From assembly GCF_002179965.1 (NCBI RefSeq), contig NZ_NGUQ01000008.1:186001-250000 (forward strand): a stretch of DNA of 64,000 nt, given 5' to 3'. The notes beneath the pieces are model-generated. The model was not told the origin of the DNA. It saw only the letters and a program-made list of their open reading frames with translations, and ran no database searches. Origin of the DNA: Pandoraea sp. PE-S2T-3 (GTDB lineage: Bacteria; Pseudomonadota; Gammaproteobacteria; Burkholderiales; Burkholderiaceae). Shown here in pieces: positions 1-8,410 of this stretch (its first letter is position 1; each line of letters begins with the position of its first letter). The position numbers were made by a program, and so were the translations under genes.

Positions 1-796
1 TCGCTGGCAACTGCCGGTCATCGTGGGGTTCGGCTTTGTGGCGCTGCTGGCCACCGTCGCGCCGTTGTTCTCGATTCTCGCGACGGCCTTCTCGGGCACG
101 CTCTCGGGCGGCCTGTCGATGGCGAACCTGACGACGGCACACTTCGCCGCACTGCTGGGTCAAGGGGCAGAAGGGGTCGAAGCGTTGCTGACCAGCTTGT
201 CGCTGGCGCTGGGCACATCGCTCGTCACCGGCGTGCTGGGCTTCCTGTGTGCGTGGTGTGTGGTGAAGTCGACCATGCGCGGCCGCGTGCTGATCGATGG
301 CTTGTCGCTGTTGCCGCACGCGCTGCCGGGCATCGTCGTGGGCGTGGGCCTGATCCTCGCGTGGAACCTGCCGTTCTGGCCGGTCACGCCGTACAACACG
401 TGGGGAATTCTGCTGCTCTCGTACAGCTGCCTGTTGCTGCCGTATCCGGTGCGTTACACGAGCGCCGCGTTGCGTCAGACGGCGGCCTCGCTGGAAGCGG
501 CTGCCCGCGTGCACGGGGCACCTGCCGGTGTGGCCCTGCGCCGCATCACGCTGCCGTTGGTGATGCCCGCGCTCGCGGCGTCGCTGATGATCGTGTTTGC
601 GATTGCGTCGCGCGAGCTGGTCACGTCGTTGCTGCTTGCGCCGAGCGGCGTGCAGACAGTGTCGATCTTTGTGTGGCGACAGTTCGAGCAGGGCTCGATC
701 GGTCAGGGTATGGCGATGGGTGTGGTGTCGATGGCGGTGAGCGGCACGCTACTCATGCTGGCGTCGCGCCTGACCGGCAAACCGGCCAACGCCTGA
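1..796 (+). CDS. ABC transporter permease, C-terminal part
   Basis: Inner-membrane permease of a binding-protein-dependent importer. The reading frame is open to the left edge, so the true start lies outside the window; the GTG at 23 is only internal. Several hydrophobic segments are visible, and a cytoplasmic EAA loop (EAAARVHGAPAG, near bases 496-531) marks the surface that contacts the ATPase. The sequence resembles the second permease half of iron(III), 2-aminoethylphosphonate or putrescine type importers, but the substrate cannot be told because the binding protein and ATPase are outside the window. A strong hairpin follows the stop, so this is probably the last gene of its operon. Confidence 0.85.
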   Translation, partial: RWQLPVIVGFGFVALLATVAPLFSILATAFSGTLSGGLSMANLTTAHFAALLGQGAEGVEALLTSLSLALGTSLVTGVLGFLCAWCVVKSTMRGRVLIDGLSLLPHALPGIVVGVGLILAWNLPFWPVTPYNTWGILLLSYSCLLLPYPVRYTSAALRQTAASLEAAARVHGAPAGVALRRITLPLVMPALAASLMIVFAIASRELVTSLLLAPSGVQTVSIFVWRQFEQGSIGQGMAMGVVSMAVSGTLLMLASRLTGKPANA

Positions 797-824
797 CGTT
801 TATCACCTTGATGTCTTGATGCAC

Positions 825-858
825 GAGGGCGCAGCCATCCGGCTGCGCCCTCGCTTTT
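825..858 (+). terminator. Rho-independent terminator after the ABC permease
   Basis: A perfect 12-bp stem (825-836 with 841-852), a 4-base loop and a following T-run. It sits between the + strand permease and the convergent ahpF, and it may also stop ahpF transcripts. Confidence 0.85.
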
Positions 859-873
859 TCCCTTCCTGAATCG

Positions 874-2463
874 TCAGACCGCCACAGCTTCACGCTGCGC
901 GTCGACCTCGTCATCCACCGAGCTGAGCATCAGGTGCTCGAACGCGCCTAGCGATGCCTTCGCGCCCTCGCCTACCGCAATGACGATCTGCTTGAACGGC
1001 ACCGTCGTCACATCGCCCGCCGCGAACACGCCCGGAATCGACGTGGCGCCCTTTGCATCGACTTCGATCTCGCCGTGACGCGACAGGGCCAGCGTGCCTT
1101 TGAGCCATTCGGTATTCGGCACCAGACCGATCTGCACGAACACGCCTTCCAACGCCACCGTCGTCGTTTCGCCCGAGGCACGGTCGCGATACACCAGACC
1201 GTTCACCTTCTGGCCGTCGCCGACGATTTCCGTCGTTTGCGCATTCATCAGCACGCGCACGTTCGGCAGGCTGCGCAGCTTGCGCTGGAGCACTTCGTCA
1301 GCGCGCAGTTGCGTGCCGTATTCGATCAGCGTGACTTCCTTGACCACACCGGCCAGATCGATCGCCGCTTCCACGCCCGAGTTGCCGCCGCCCACCACGG
1401 CCACGCGCTTGCCCTTGAACAACGGGCCGTCGCAGTGCGGGCAGTACGCCACGCCGCGATTGCGGTAGTCGCGCTCGCCCGGCACACCGATTTCGCGCCA
1501 GCGCGCGCCGGTGGCCAAAACGATCGAGCGGGCCTTGAGTACCGCACCGCTGGCGAGACGCACTTCGTGAATCTTGCCCGGCACCAGCGCGGCGGCGCGT
1601 TGCGTATCGATCACATCGACGTCATATGCCTTCACGTGCTGTTCGAGCGCGGTGGCAAACTTCGGGCCTTCCGTGTGCGTGACCGAGATGAAATTCTCGA
1701 TCGCCATCGTGTCGAGCACCTGACCGCCGAAGCGCTCGGCCACGACGCCCGTCGTGATGCCTTTACGCGCCGCGTAGATCGCAGCGGCGGCACCGGCCGG
1801 GCCGCCGCCGACGATCAGCATGTCGTAGACCGGCTTGTTTTCAAGCGCTTTCGCTGCCCGTGCGCTCGCACCGGTATCGAGCTTGGCGAGCAGTTCCTTC
1901 ACGCTGGTACGGCCTTGCGTGAACGACTCGCCGTTGAGATACACCGTCGGCACGGCCATCACCTGACGGGCTTCGACTTCGCCTTGGAACAGCGCGCCGT
2001 CGATGGTCACCTGCTGAATACGCGGGTTGATGAGCGCCATGACGTTCAGCGCCTGCACGACTTCCGGGCAGTTCTGGCACGACAGCGAGATATAGGTTTC
2101 GAAACGGAAATCGCCGTCGAGCGCGCGAATCTGTTCGATGGTGTCGTCGTCGAGCTTGACCGGGTGGCCGCCCACTTGCAGCAGCGCCAGTACCAGCGAC
2201 GTGAATTCGTGCCCCATCGGCAAACCGGCAAAACGGATACGCGGTGCCTCGCCCGGTGCACCGATGGCGAACGACGGACGGCGCTCGCCGGCGTCATCGC
2301 GTGCCACGACGGTAATGCGCGGCGAGAGCGGTGCGATCTCTTCGACCAGCGCCTTCATCTCGGCTGCCTTGGGGCTGTCGTCGAGCCACAGCGCGATCTC
2401 GATCGGGCGCGTGACTTTCTGGAGGTACGTTTGCAACTGGGCTTTGAGGTTCGCGTCCAACAT
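874..2463 (-). CDS. ahpF: Alkyl hydroperoxide reductase subunit F
   Basis: FAD and NAD(P)H-dependent disulfide reductase that recycles AhpC in the cytoplasm. The 529 aa length fits the AhpF family. Residues 1-200 form the double-thioredoxin-like N-terminal domain with the redox pair C129/C132 (SCQNCPE). A dinucleotide-binding GGGPAG is at 219-224, and the second redox pair C341/C344 lies in CPHCDGP. It is transcribed downstream of ahpC in the same direction, with a 168-bp gap that holds a GC-rich hairpin, which may set a lower level for AhpF than for AhpC. All catalytic cysteines are present. Confidence 0.97.
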   Translation of the reverse strand: MLDANLKAQLQTYLQKVTRPIEIALWLDDSPKAAEMKALVEEIAPLSPRITVVARDDAGERRPSFAIGAPGEAPRIRFAGLPMGHEFTSLVLALLQVGGHPVKLDDDTIEQIRALDGDFRFETYISLSCQNCPEVVQALNVMALINPRIQQVTIDGALFQGEVEARQVMAVPTVYLNGESFTQGRTSVKELLAKLDTGASARAAKALENKPVYDMLIVGGGPAGAAAAIYAARKGITTGVVAERFGGQVLDTMAIENFISVTHTEGPKFATALEQHVKAYDVDVIDTQRAAALVPGKIHEVRLASGAVLKARSIVLATGARWREIGVPGERDYRNRGVAYCPHCDGPLFKGKRVAVVGGGNSGVEAAIDLAGVVKEVTLIEYGTQLRADEVLQRKLRSLPNVRVLMNAQTTEIVGDGQKVNGLVYRDRASGETTTVALEGVFVQIGLVPNTEWLKGTLALSRHGEIEVDAKGATSIPGVFAAGDVTTVPFKQIVIAVGEGAKASLGAFEHLMLSSVDDEVDAQREAVAV

Positions 2464-2591
2464 GGCGTGTCATCCGTCTCGATAGGGTGAACAGGGGCAA
2501 CCGCATCAGCCGGAGGCTGGCGATGGCGACGTCGTTATTCGGGGGAGGTGCCGGCACACCCGGTTCAGGGGGGACAGGTGCGCCGGCGGGG

Positions 2592-2615
2592 CGCCGCGCT
2601 GTGACGAGCGCGGCG
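2592..2615 (-). other. GC-rich hairpin between ahpC and ahpF
   Basis: A 9-bp perfect stem (2592-2600 with 2607-2615) and a 6-base loop, 17 bp after the ahpC stop. There is no T-run on the minus strand, so it looks more like an attenuator or mRNA-stabilising stem than a full terminator. The role is inferred from position only. Confidence 0.45.
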
Positions 2616-2631
2616 TTTGCTGCGGTAAAAC

Positions 2632-3195
2632 TTAGATCTTGCCGATCAGGTCGAGCGACGGGCTCAACGTTTCAGCGCCCGGCGTCCACTTGGCGGGGCA
2701 GACTTCGCCCGGGTGAGCGGCCACGTACTGGGCAGCCTGCACCTTGCGCAGCAGTTCGCTGGCGTCGCGGCCGATGCCGTTGTCGTGGATTTCGCACAGC
2801 TTGATCTCGCCTTCCGGGTTGATCACGAACGTGCCGCGCAGGGCCAGACCTTCTTCTTCGATCAGCACGTCGAAGTTGCGCGAGATCGCGAGCGTCGGGT
2901 CGCCGATCATCGGGTACTGGATCTTCTGGATCGTGTCCGACGTGTCGTGCCAGGCCTTGTGCGTGAAGTGGGTATCGGTCGACACACTGTAGATCTCGAC
3001 GCCCAGCTTCTTGAATTCTTCGTAATGGTCAGCCAGATCACCCAGCTCGGTCGGGCACACGAAGGTGAAGTCGGCCGGGTAGAACACCACAACCGACCAC
3101 TTGCCCTTCAGGGTGTCTTCGGTCACGGTGGTGAAATCGCCATTGTGGTAAGCGGTGGCTTTGAACGGCTTGATCTGGGTGTTGATGATCGGCAT
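2632..3195 (-). CDS. ahpC: Alkyl hydroperoxide reductase subunit C (peroxiredoxin)
   Basis: Typical 2-Cys peroxiredoxin that reduces hydrogen peroxide and organic hydroperoxides, with AhpF as its electron donor. The 187 aa length is the family standard. The peroxidatic cysteine is C47 in TFVCPTE and the resolving cysteine is C166 in GEVCPAKW. The ATG at 3195 follows a purine-rich AGAGAGAC ribosome site. It is the first gene of the ahpCF unit; an inverted repeat about 60 bp upstream is a possible OxyR-type operator. Confidence 0.98.
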   Translation of the reverse strand: MPIINTQIKPFKATAYHNGDFTTVTEDTLKGKWSVVVFYPADFTFVCPTELGDLADHYEEFKKLGVEIYSVSTDTHFTHKAWHDTSDTIQKIQYPMIGDPTLAISRNFDVLIEEEGLALRGTFVINPEGEIKLCEIHDNGIGRDASELLRKVQAAQYVAAHPGEVCPAKWTPGAETLSPSLDLIGKI

Positions 3196-3250
3196 GTCGT
3201 TGTCTCTCTGACTGGGTGGAAAGTGTTGCCAGTATGCCGAATGCTATCGA

Positions 3251-3271
3251 TCAATAGAAATTGATTATTGA
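3251..3271 (-). promoter_or_regulatory. Inverted repeat upstream of ahpC, possible OxyR-type operator
   Basis: TCAATA and TATTGA arms separated by 9 bp, inside an AT-rich stretch with further CTAT/ATAG elements at 3243-3246, 3253-3256 and 3275-3285. The size fits a LysR-type dimer site and OxyR commonly controls ahpC in proteobacteria. Assignment to OxyR is an inference. Confidence 0.45.
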
Positions 3272-3284
3272 AATCTATGAGATA

Positions 3285-3316
3285 GGCGGAGGCTATCGCG
3301 CTCGATAGCCTCCGCC
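3285..3316 (-). terminator. Perfect 14-bp hairpin downstream of the beta-propeller gene
   Basis: Stem 3285-3298 with 3303-3316, 4-base loop. It lies 32 bp past the stop of the minus-strand gene at 3348 and just before the ahpC control region, where a terminator is expected. There is no proper T-tract, so it is an atypical terminator. Confidence 0.5.
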
Positions 3317-3347
3317 CGTGTGCCTCGAAAAATCAGCCTTTCGGCGA

Positions 3348-4022
3348 TCAGTCCTTCGGATAGCGCACGGCGCGCACCTTGCCGCTCATACCACCGCCAC
3401 AGAAGAAGCGATCGGTCCCGTTGTATTCCAGACCGCTGACGCCGATGCCGTCCGGCATTACCACGCGCGCCAGCACTTCGCCGCTGACCGGGTCGACGTG
3501 GCGCAGTTCGCTCTCGTCGTTTTCCCACGTGCCGTGCCAGAGCTCGTCATTCGCCCACGTGATGCCGGTGACGAAGCGGTCCGACTCGATGGTGCGCAGT
3601 ACGCGTCCGGTCGCCGGGTCGAGTTGCAAGATCTTGCGGTCGCGGTACTGCCCGACCCACAGATGGCCCTCCGCCCATGTCAGGCCCGAGCTGCTTCCGC
3701 TATCGGGTGCAGGAATCGTGTGCACGACCTTGCCCGTCGTGGGGTCGATCTTGTCGATGCGCGATTCGGCGATCTGATAGAGGTGTTTGCCGTCGAACGC
3801 GGTGCCGGCGTCGCCCGGCATATCGAGCGTGCGGCGCACTTCGCCGTTGGCCGGATCGAAAGCGACGAGATGCGGGCCGGTCGATGCCCAGACGGACTGG
3901 CCGTCGTAGGTCACGCCGTTGATGCGGTCCGCGCCGTTGAAGGGGCCATATTCACAGAGGATATCGGCCGCGCTCACGGTAGTGGCAGCGGTCCGGGCGC
4001 GTTGTTGGGGTTGGCTCGTCAT
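3348..4022 (-). CDS. Beta-propeller protein of the YncE / glutamine cyclotransferase-like type
   Basis: A 224 aa protein made of about five short repeats of the form V.T(I/L)....G, each with a D(P)..GKV or DPATG turn (for example IDKIDPTTGKVVHTI and LQLDPATGRVLRTI), which is typical of NHL/YVTN-like propeller blades. There is no clear signal peptide, so it is probably cytoplasmic. Enzymatic function is not shown: a glutamine cyclotransferase-like label is common for such proteins but no catalytic residue can be assigned here. A TGGAG ribosome site precedes the ATG. It lies 85 bp downstream of a large regulator on the same strand and is probably cotranscribed with it. Confidence 0.7.
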   Translation of the reverse strand: MTSQPQQRARTAATTVSAADILCEYGPFNGADRINGVTYDGQSVWASTGPHLVAFDPANGEVRRTLDMPGDAGTAFDGKHLYQIAESRIDKIDPTTGKVVHTIPAPDSGSSSGLTWAEGHLWVGQYRDRKILQLDPATGRVLRTIESDRFVTGITWANDELWHGTWENDESELRHVDPVSGEVLARVVMPDGIGVSGLEYNGTDRFFCGGGMSGKVRAVRYPKD

Positions 4023-4107
4023 GGTGGACTCCAGTTGTCAGTTCGTCGATGTGTCGGTGCATCAGTTCGTCGGATCACTTGCCCGGGCCCGGGGGTGCGA
4101 CTTCACT

Positions 4108-5337
4108 TTAGCTAAACGACCACGCAGCAGGGAGTAACAATATCGTCGTGAATTCGGTCAGCGGCGGCGAGATCCAGCGCCTCGCTCTGGCCTGCCCGAC
4201 GGCGCGCACGCGCCCCTCGTCGTGCAATGCCGAAAGGGCTCGCTGGACGGTGCGCTGATTGACGCCGAGCGCGAGGGCAATGGCGGACGTGGACCACGCC
4301 GCGCCATCGGCGAGTAACGCGATCACCGAAGCGAATTCGCCGTCGATCGGTGGCACGAGTACGGCAACCGGCCGGTCGTCGACGCTTCGCAGCACGAAGC
4401 CGCGCGGGGTTGCGTCGATCGTCGCCACGCCTTTGAGCAGCGCGCGCAGACGGCCGATTTCCACGCGCAGGCGGGCACGGTGCGTATCGTCGATATCGTC
4501 GGGCCGCCGCAGTCCGAAGGCTTCCGCAATGAGGGTTTCGCGGGGCACGTCAGTTGGCCACGTCTGTGCCAGACACCGGATCAGTGCGAAGAGCACCGGA
4601 CGCCGCGCCAGTGGCCGCCACGTGTTTCCCGCACTCACGCCGCGCCGGCATGCATCGACCATCAGCGCACCGGACTTGAGCAAGCGGGCGACGTCGTCCA
4701 GACCCAGTACCTGCTCAGTGTCCGGATGCCAGAGACGCGCGACCGGCCGTGCCAGCACCGTGCGCACGTGTTCGACTTCGGCGCTCAGGGCGGGCACGTT
4801 CGCGATGTCGGCAGCCGCCTGTGCGCGTACCAATGCAGCGTGCGCCTCGTCGATGCGCAGCGAGCGCAGGGCGAATTCCGTGGCAATGAGTTCGAAGACT
4901 GCGACAAGGCGTGCGGGCGCGTCATGCGCCTTGATCTCGTACAGCGCTTGGGCGGCGGCGTCGAGCCTACCGAGCAGTAGCAAACGACGCGCCATGACCA
5001 GACGGGCGAGCATTGCGTTGGCGGCATCGGCATGCGTGTCGAGCGTGGCAGCGGCGGCTTGCACGGCGCGAAGCGAACCGCTGAAATCTCGCGTGGCGAG
5101 GGCGATCTCGGCGTCGGCGACGATGCAACGCGCGCGTGCCATGGCCTCATGCACGCCGAAGCGACGCGCGGCGCGTTTGAGCAACTCGCGGGCGCGCGGG
5201 TATTCGCCCAACTGCGCCATGGCGATACCGCGCAGCGCGAGCGCAGGCGGGTCGTCTCGCAGCGCAACGCGCTGCAAGGCACCCAACGGGTCACCGGCGG
5301 CCAGTGCCCGGGCGGAGGCAGCGATCAGGGAGTCCAT
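4108..5337 (-). CDS. SARP-like/winged-helix transcriptional regulator, unassigned family
   Basis: A 409 aa protein. Residues 1-190 are alanine-rich helical repeats resembling TPRs (AARALAAGDPLGALQRV, GEYPRARELLKRAARRF). Residues about 225-320 resemble an OmpR/SARP-type effector domain (LRVEIGRLRALLKGVATIDATPRGFVL). A C-terminal winged helix follows, with TSAIALALGVNQRTVQRALS at about 352-371. The combination suggests a cytoplasmic DNA-binding regulator with a protein- or ligand-sensing TPR part. It is divergent from an isochorismatase-like hydrolase (81 bp apart) and upstream of the beta-propeller gene, so either could be its target. The inducer is unknown. Confidence 0.65.
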   Translation of the reverse strand: MDSLIAASARALAAGDPLGALQRVALRDDPPALALRGIAMAQLGEYPRARELLKRAARRFGVHEAMARARCIVADAEIALATRDFSGSLRAVQAAAATLDTHADAANAMLARLVMARRLLLLGRLDAAAQALYEIKAHDAPARLVAVFELIATEFALRSLRIDEAHAALVRAQAAADIANVPALSAEVEHVRTVLARPVARLWHPDTEQVLGLDDVARLLKSGALMVDACRRGVSAGNTWRPLARRPVLFALIRCLAQTWPTDVPRETLIAEAFGLRRPDDIDDTHRARLRVEIGRLRALLKGVATIDATPRGFVLRSVDDRPVAVLVPPIDGEFASVIALLADGAAWSTSAIALALGVNQRTVQRALSALHDEGRVRAVGQARARRWISPPLTEFTTILLLPAAWSFS

Positions 5338-5418
5338 CGCGGGATATTACCTCGCGTCGGAGGTGGCCCACCGCGTTGTTATCGGCGAACTAGAATATGC
5401 CTTTCCACGGAGACAGCC

Positions 5419-5961
5419 ATGACTTCAGCATTGCTTGTGATCGACTATCAACGCGGTCTGATCGACGACGAACCGCGTCCGGGCGACGCCGATCGAATCA
5501 CGGAAAACATCAACGTGCTGATGACGAACGCCCGCCATGCCGGCGTACCCGTGGTACTGATTCAGCATGAGGACGACAAGACGTTGGTGCGGGATTCGTC
5601 GCCGTGGGAACTGGCGAGTGCATTGGACGCAGGCGCAGGGGATTTCCGCATCGGGAAACGGACGCCGGATTCTTTTCTGGGAACGGAACTTCAGCCGCTG
5701 CTCACGTCACTTGGCGTGACGCATGTCGTCGTGTGCGGCTATGCGAGCGAATTCTGCGTCGACACCACGGTGCGGCGGGCCGCCGCGCTGGGCTACCCCG
5801 TGACCATTGCGGCCGACGCGCACACCACGCACGACAAACCGCATGCCACCGCCGCGCAGATTCGCGAACATCACAATGCCACGCTGTCGGATATCAGAAG
5901 CTTCGGCCCTAGAATTTCCGCCGTTCCCGTGGCATTGCTGGATTTCAACGCATTGATCTGA
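5419..5961 (+). CDS. Isochorismatase-family cysteine hydrolase
   Basis: A 180 aa hydrolase of the isochorismatase/nicotinamidase fold. The catalytic triad is in place: D9 (LLVIDYQ), K80 (RIGKRTPDSF) and C113 (YASEFCVDTTVR), with the cis-peptide region just before the cysteine. The ATG at 5419 follows GGAGACAG; the frame is open upstream, but without a ribosome site and with regulator-shadow composition. Members hydrolyse amides such as nicotinamide, N-carbamoyl compounds or vinyl ethers, and the substrate cannot be inferred here. It is divergent from the regulator at 5337. Confidence 0.9.
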   Translation: MTSALLVIDYQRGLIDDEPRPGDADRITENINVLMTNARHAGVPVVLIQHEDDKTLVRDSSPWELASALDAGAGDFRIGKRTPDSFLGTELQPLLTSLGVTHVVVCGYASEFCVDTTVRRAAALGYPVTIAADAHTTHDKPHATAAQIREHHNATLSDIRSFGPRISAVPVALLDFNALI

Positions 5962-5967
5962 TCGCCC

Positions 5968-7494
5968 TCAATACCCGCTGAGCACGGCAAAGGCGAGCGC
6001 CCCGCCCGACAGGATCAGCAACACGAAGAACAGCGGCAGGATGAACTTCAGCCACTGGCCGAAACCGACGCGCGCCGTCGCCAAGTAGGCCAACAACATC
6101 CCCGACGTCGGCGTGATCATGTTGGTCAGGCCGCCGCCCAGCAGGAACGCCAGCACCGACGTCTGGGGACTCACGCCCGAGAGTTGTGCGATCGGCCCGA
6201 TGATCGGCATGCTGACCGCCGCCTTGCCCGAGACCGACGGAATGAACACGTCCAGCGCCATCTGCACGCCCATCAGACCATTAGCCACGGCCACCGCCGA
6301 TTGCCCGCGCACCCGCTGCGTGAAGTCGTTGATCAGCGTATCGAGCACATAGCTGCCGTGCAGAATGATCTCGACGGATGCCGCCAGCCCGATCAGCAGC
6401 CCCGCGAGCATCATGCCCTTGAGCCCTTCGACGAACGCGTCCGCTGCCGTGCGCGAATCAAGCCGCCCCACGACCGCCGTCACCAGACTCGTCAGCACAT
6501 AGAACGCCGACAGTTCCAGATTGCCCCACTTCAATTCACGCGTGCCGTACACCAGCATCGCCGCCGCCACGGCCAGCACGAGCAGCGTGGCCTTATGACG
6601 CGTCGAGAGTCGTGCATGCAGATGGGCCACTTCCTGCATATGCGCCCGCGCCTCGGCGAGCCGATAGTCGCTGCGATACACATGCCAGAGAAAGTACGCG
6701 ATACCCAGCGTGAGAAAGACAACGAAGATGGCCACTCGCAGGCCAAGCCCCGAGAACAGCGGCAGGCCGACCAGCGGCTGCGCCACCGCCAACGCAAGCG
6801 GGTTGGTCACCGACGCGATGTAGCCGATCTTGGCGGCAATGGCCACCAGCGCTACGGCAAACAGATTCGAGAGCCCCAGACGGCGCGTGAGCACCATCAC
6901 CATCGGAATGACCACGAGGTATTCCGAGATGAACCCGAGCAACGTGCTGCCCAACGCAATCAACACCATCAGCAACGGCGCCAGCACGTACATGTTGCCC
7001 GAGGTCAGTTGCAACAGACGATCGATACCGGCATCGATGGCCCCGGTCTTGCGCATCACCCCGAACATGCCGCCGACGAACATCACCATGAAGATCAGCG
7101 GCGCGTTCTTCACCAGCCCCTGCGGCACCGAGAGGAACGCCGACACCACGTTGGCGGGCTGTGCCTGCTCCGGCGTGCTGTGCGTCGCTTTCGGTGCAAC
7201 GAGCAAGCCGACCTCATGCGTCTTGGGCACCACCTGATAGGTGCCCGGCACGACCAACTTGCCCGCGCGCTCAAAGCGGCCCGCGTCGACCCACCAGGTC
7301 AGCGCCACGGCCATGATCAGCACCCACAGCATCATCACCACAGGGTGCAGCATCTTGCCGTGCGGCTTCTCTTCGCGGCCGGCAGCACCGTCGCCGTGAT
7401 CGCCGCCACGGGCGGTGTCACCCGGGCGCTCCGGCGCGGAAAGTGATGCGGAATGGGAATGCCCGTCGACGGGCGTCGGCGCTAGCGCTGTCAT
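5968..7494 (-). CDS. YfcC/DcuC-family membrane carrier
   Basis: A 508 aa inner-membrane protein with a 50-residue hydrophilic N-terminus and roughly 12 hydrophobic segments. Family features include the N-terminal WVDAGRFERAG region and the C-terminal GGGLTNMITPTSGMLLA re-entrant motif of the DcuC/YfcC (C4-dicarboxylate or amino-acid/peptide antiporter) group. It is the third gene of a minus-strand unit behind an N-formylglutamate amidohydrolase and an IclR regulator (107 bp after the IclR gene), so an N-acylated amino acid or related carboxylate is a reasonable substrate guess. Its convergent neighbour ends 6 bp away. Confidence 0.85.
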   Translation of the reverse strand: MTALAPTPVDGHSHSASLSAPERPGDTARGGDHGDGAAGREEKPHGKMLHPVVMMLWVLIMAVALTWWVDAGRFERAGKLVVPGTYQVVPKTHEVGLLVAPKATHSTPEQAQPANVVSAFLSVPQGLVKNAPLIFMVMFVGGMFGVMRKTGAIDAGIDRLLQLTSGNMYVLAPLLMVLIALGSTLLGFISEYLVVIPMVMVLTRRLGLSNLFAVALVAIAAKIGYIASVTNPLALAVAQPLVGLPLFSGLGLRVAIFVVFLTLGIAYFLWHVYRSDYRLAEARAHMQEVAHLHARLSTRHKATLLVLAVAAAMLVYGTRELKWGNLELSAFYVLTSLVTAVVGRLDSRTAADAFVEGLKGMMLAGLLIGLAASVEIILHGSYVLDTLINDFTQRVRGQSAVAVANGLMGVQMALDVFIPSVSGKAAVSMPIIGPIAQLSGVSPQTSVLAFLLGGGLTNMITPTSGMLLAYLATARVGFGQWLKFILPLFFVLLILSGGALAFAVLSGY

Positions 7495-7600
7495 GGAAGT
7501 TCTGCCTGTTGTCTCGTATTGATTTTGAAATGACGTCGCGCCGCGCCTTGCCGAGCGCCTGATCAGCCGAACGCATCAGACCCATCGGCCTTCAACTGCG

Positions 7601-8410
7601 CTACGCCACCCGATTCGCGGGTTGCGCGACGTTCGAGGCGGCGGCATTCGTTGTGCCTGCCGCCGTGCCGACATACCCCAGTTCTGCCGAAATCTGACGG
7701 CTGCACGCTTGCAGACGCTCCAGATAATCGGGAATCTCGATGCGGCTGATACGCGCCTCGGGCCCCGAGATCGACAGCGCCGCCACCACGTCGCCCGATA
7801 CGTCGCGCAGCGGCACGGCAATCGCCACGGCACCGCTCGTCACTTCGCCCGCGCTCATCGCATAGCCCTTGCGCGCCACACCTGCCAGTTCCTCGGCAAA
7901 CGCCACCGGCTCGACGGCAGTCGGCAAGTGCTTCATCCGGGCAAAAAACTCGTTGCGAATCGCGTCTTGCGCAAACGCCAGCAACAACTTGCCGGACGCG
8001 CCCGAAATAATCGAACGGCGATTGCCCACTGCGCCGACCGAGCGCACCTGATGCGTGGTTTCGCAACGCGCGACGCACACCGTCTCGAGCCCTTCGCGCA
8101 CGCGCAGCACGATCGTCTCGTTGATCGACTGATTGAGCGCGAGCATGTACTTCTGCGCGGCCCGCACGAGAATGTTCTGTTGCGACGCGGCCACCCCGAT
8201 CACGAATGCCTGCGGCCCGAGCGCGTACGTCGTCGTGCGCTCGTCCTGCAACACGAAACGGTTGTGCTCCAGCGTGCACAGCATGCGATACGTGCGCGAC
8301 TTGTTGATGCCCAGTCGATTGGACAACTCGGTCACGCCGAGCCCCGGGTGCTCGGCCACCAGCGAGAGCAGCTTGAGGGCGCTGTCGACGGAATCGACGA
8401 TGTAGTTCAT
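7601..8410 (-). CDS. IclR-family transcriptional regulator
   Basis: A 269 aa regulator with an N-terminal winged helix (LGVTELSNRLGINKSRTYRML, residues about 23-43) and a C-terminal GAF-like effector domain (SGASGKLLLAFA, GYAMSAGEVTSGAVAIAVPL). The ATG at 8410 has a GAAGGAAA ribosome site and overlaps the amidohydrolase stop in an ATGA, so translation is coupled. An in-frame ATG at 8446 lies inside the upstream gene and is less likely. It probably controls its own operon and the divergent porin through the palindromes at 9358-9374 and 9607-9623. Confidence 0.92.
   Translation of the reverse strand: MNYIVDSVDSALKLLSLVAEHPGLGVTELSNRLGINKSRTYRMLCTLEHNRFVLQDERTTTYALGPQAFVIGVAASQQNILVRAAQKYMLALNQSINETIVLRVREGLETVCVARCETTHQVRSVGAVGNRRSIISGASGKLLLAFAQDAIRNEFFARMKHLPTAVEPVAFAEELAGVARKGYAMSAGEVTSGAVAIAVPLRDVSGDVVAALSISGPEARISRIEIPDYLERLQACSRQISAELGYVGTAAGTTNAAASNVAQPANRVA

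Noticed and set aside
5032-5418. N-terminal extension of the isochorismatase-like protein
   Set aside because: The frame is open, but it lies opposite the regulator gene, shows no homology-like sequence, and the ATG at 5419 has a GGAGACAG site with the fold starting directly after it.
6184-7446. Long arginine/histidine-rich + strand ORF opposite the YfcC-type gene
   Set aside because: It is the antisense of a membrane-protein gene in GC-rich DNA: no fold-like pattern and no ribosome site. The same applies to the ORFs opposite most other genes here.
7563-8279. 238-codon minus-strand ORF overlapping the IclR gene
   Set aside because: Its composition is arginine- and glycine-rich and it is out of frame with a clearly recognisable IclR protein.
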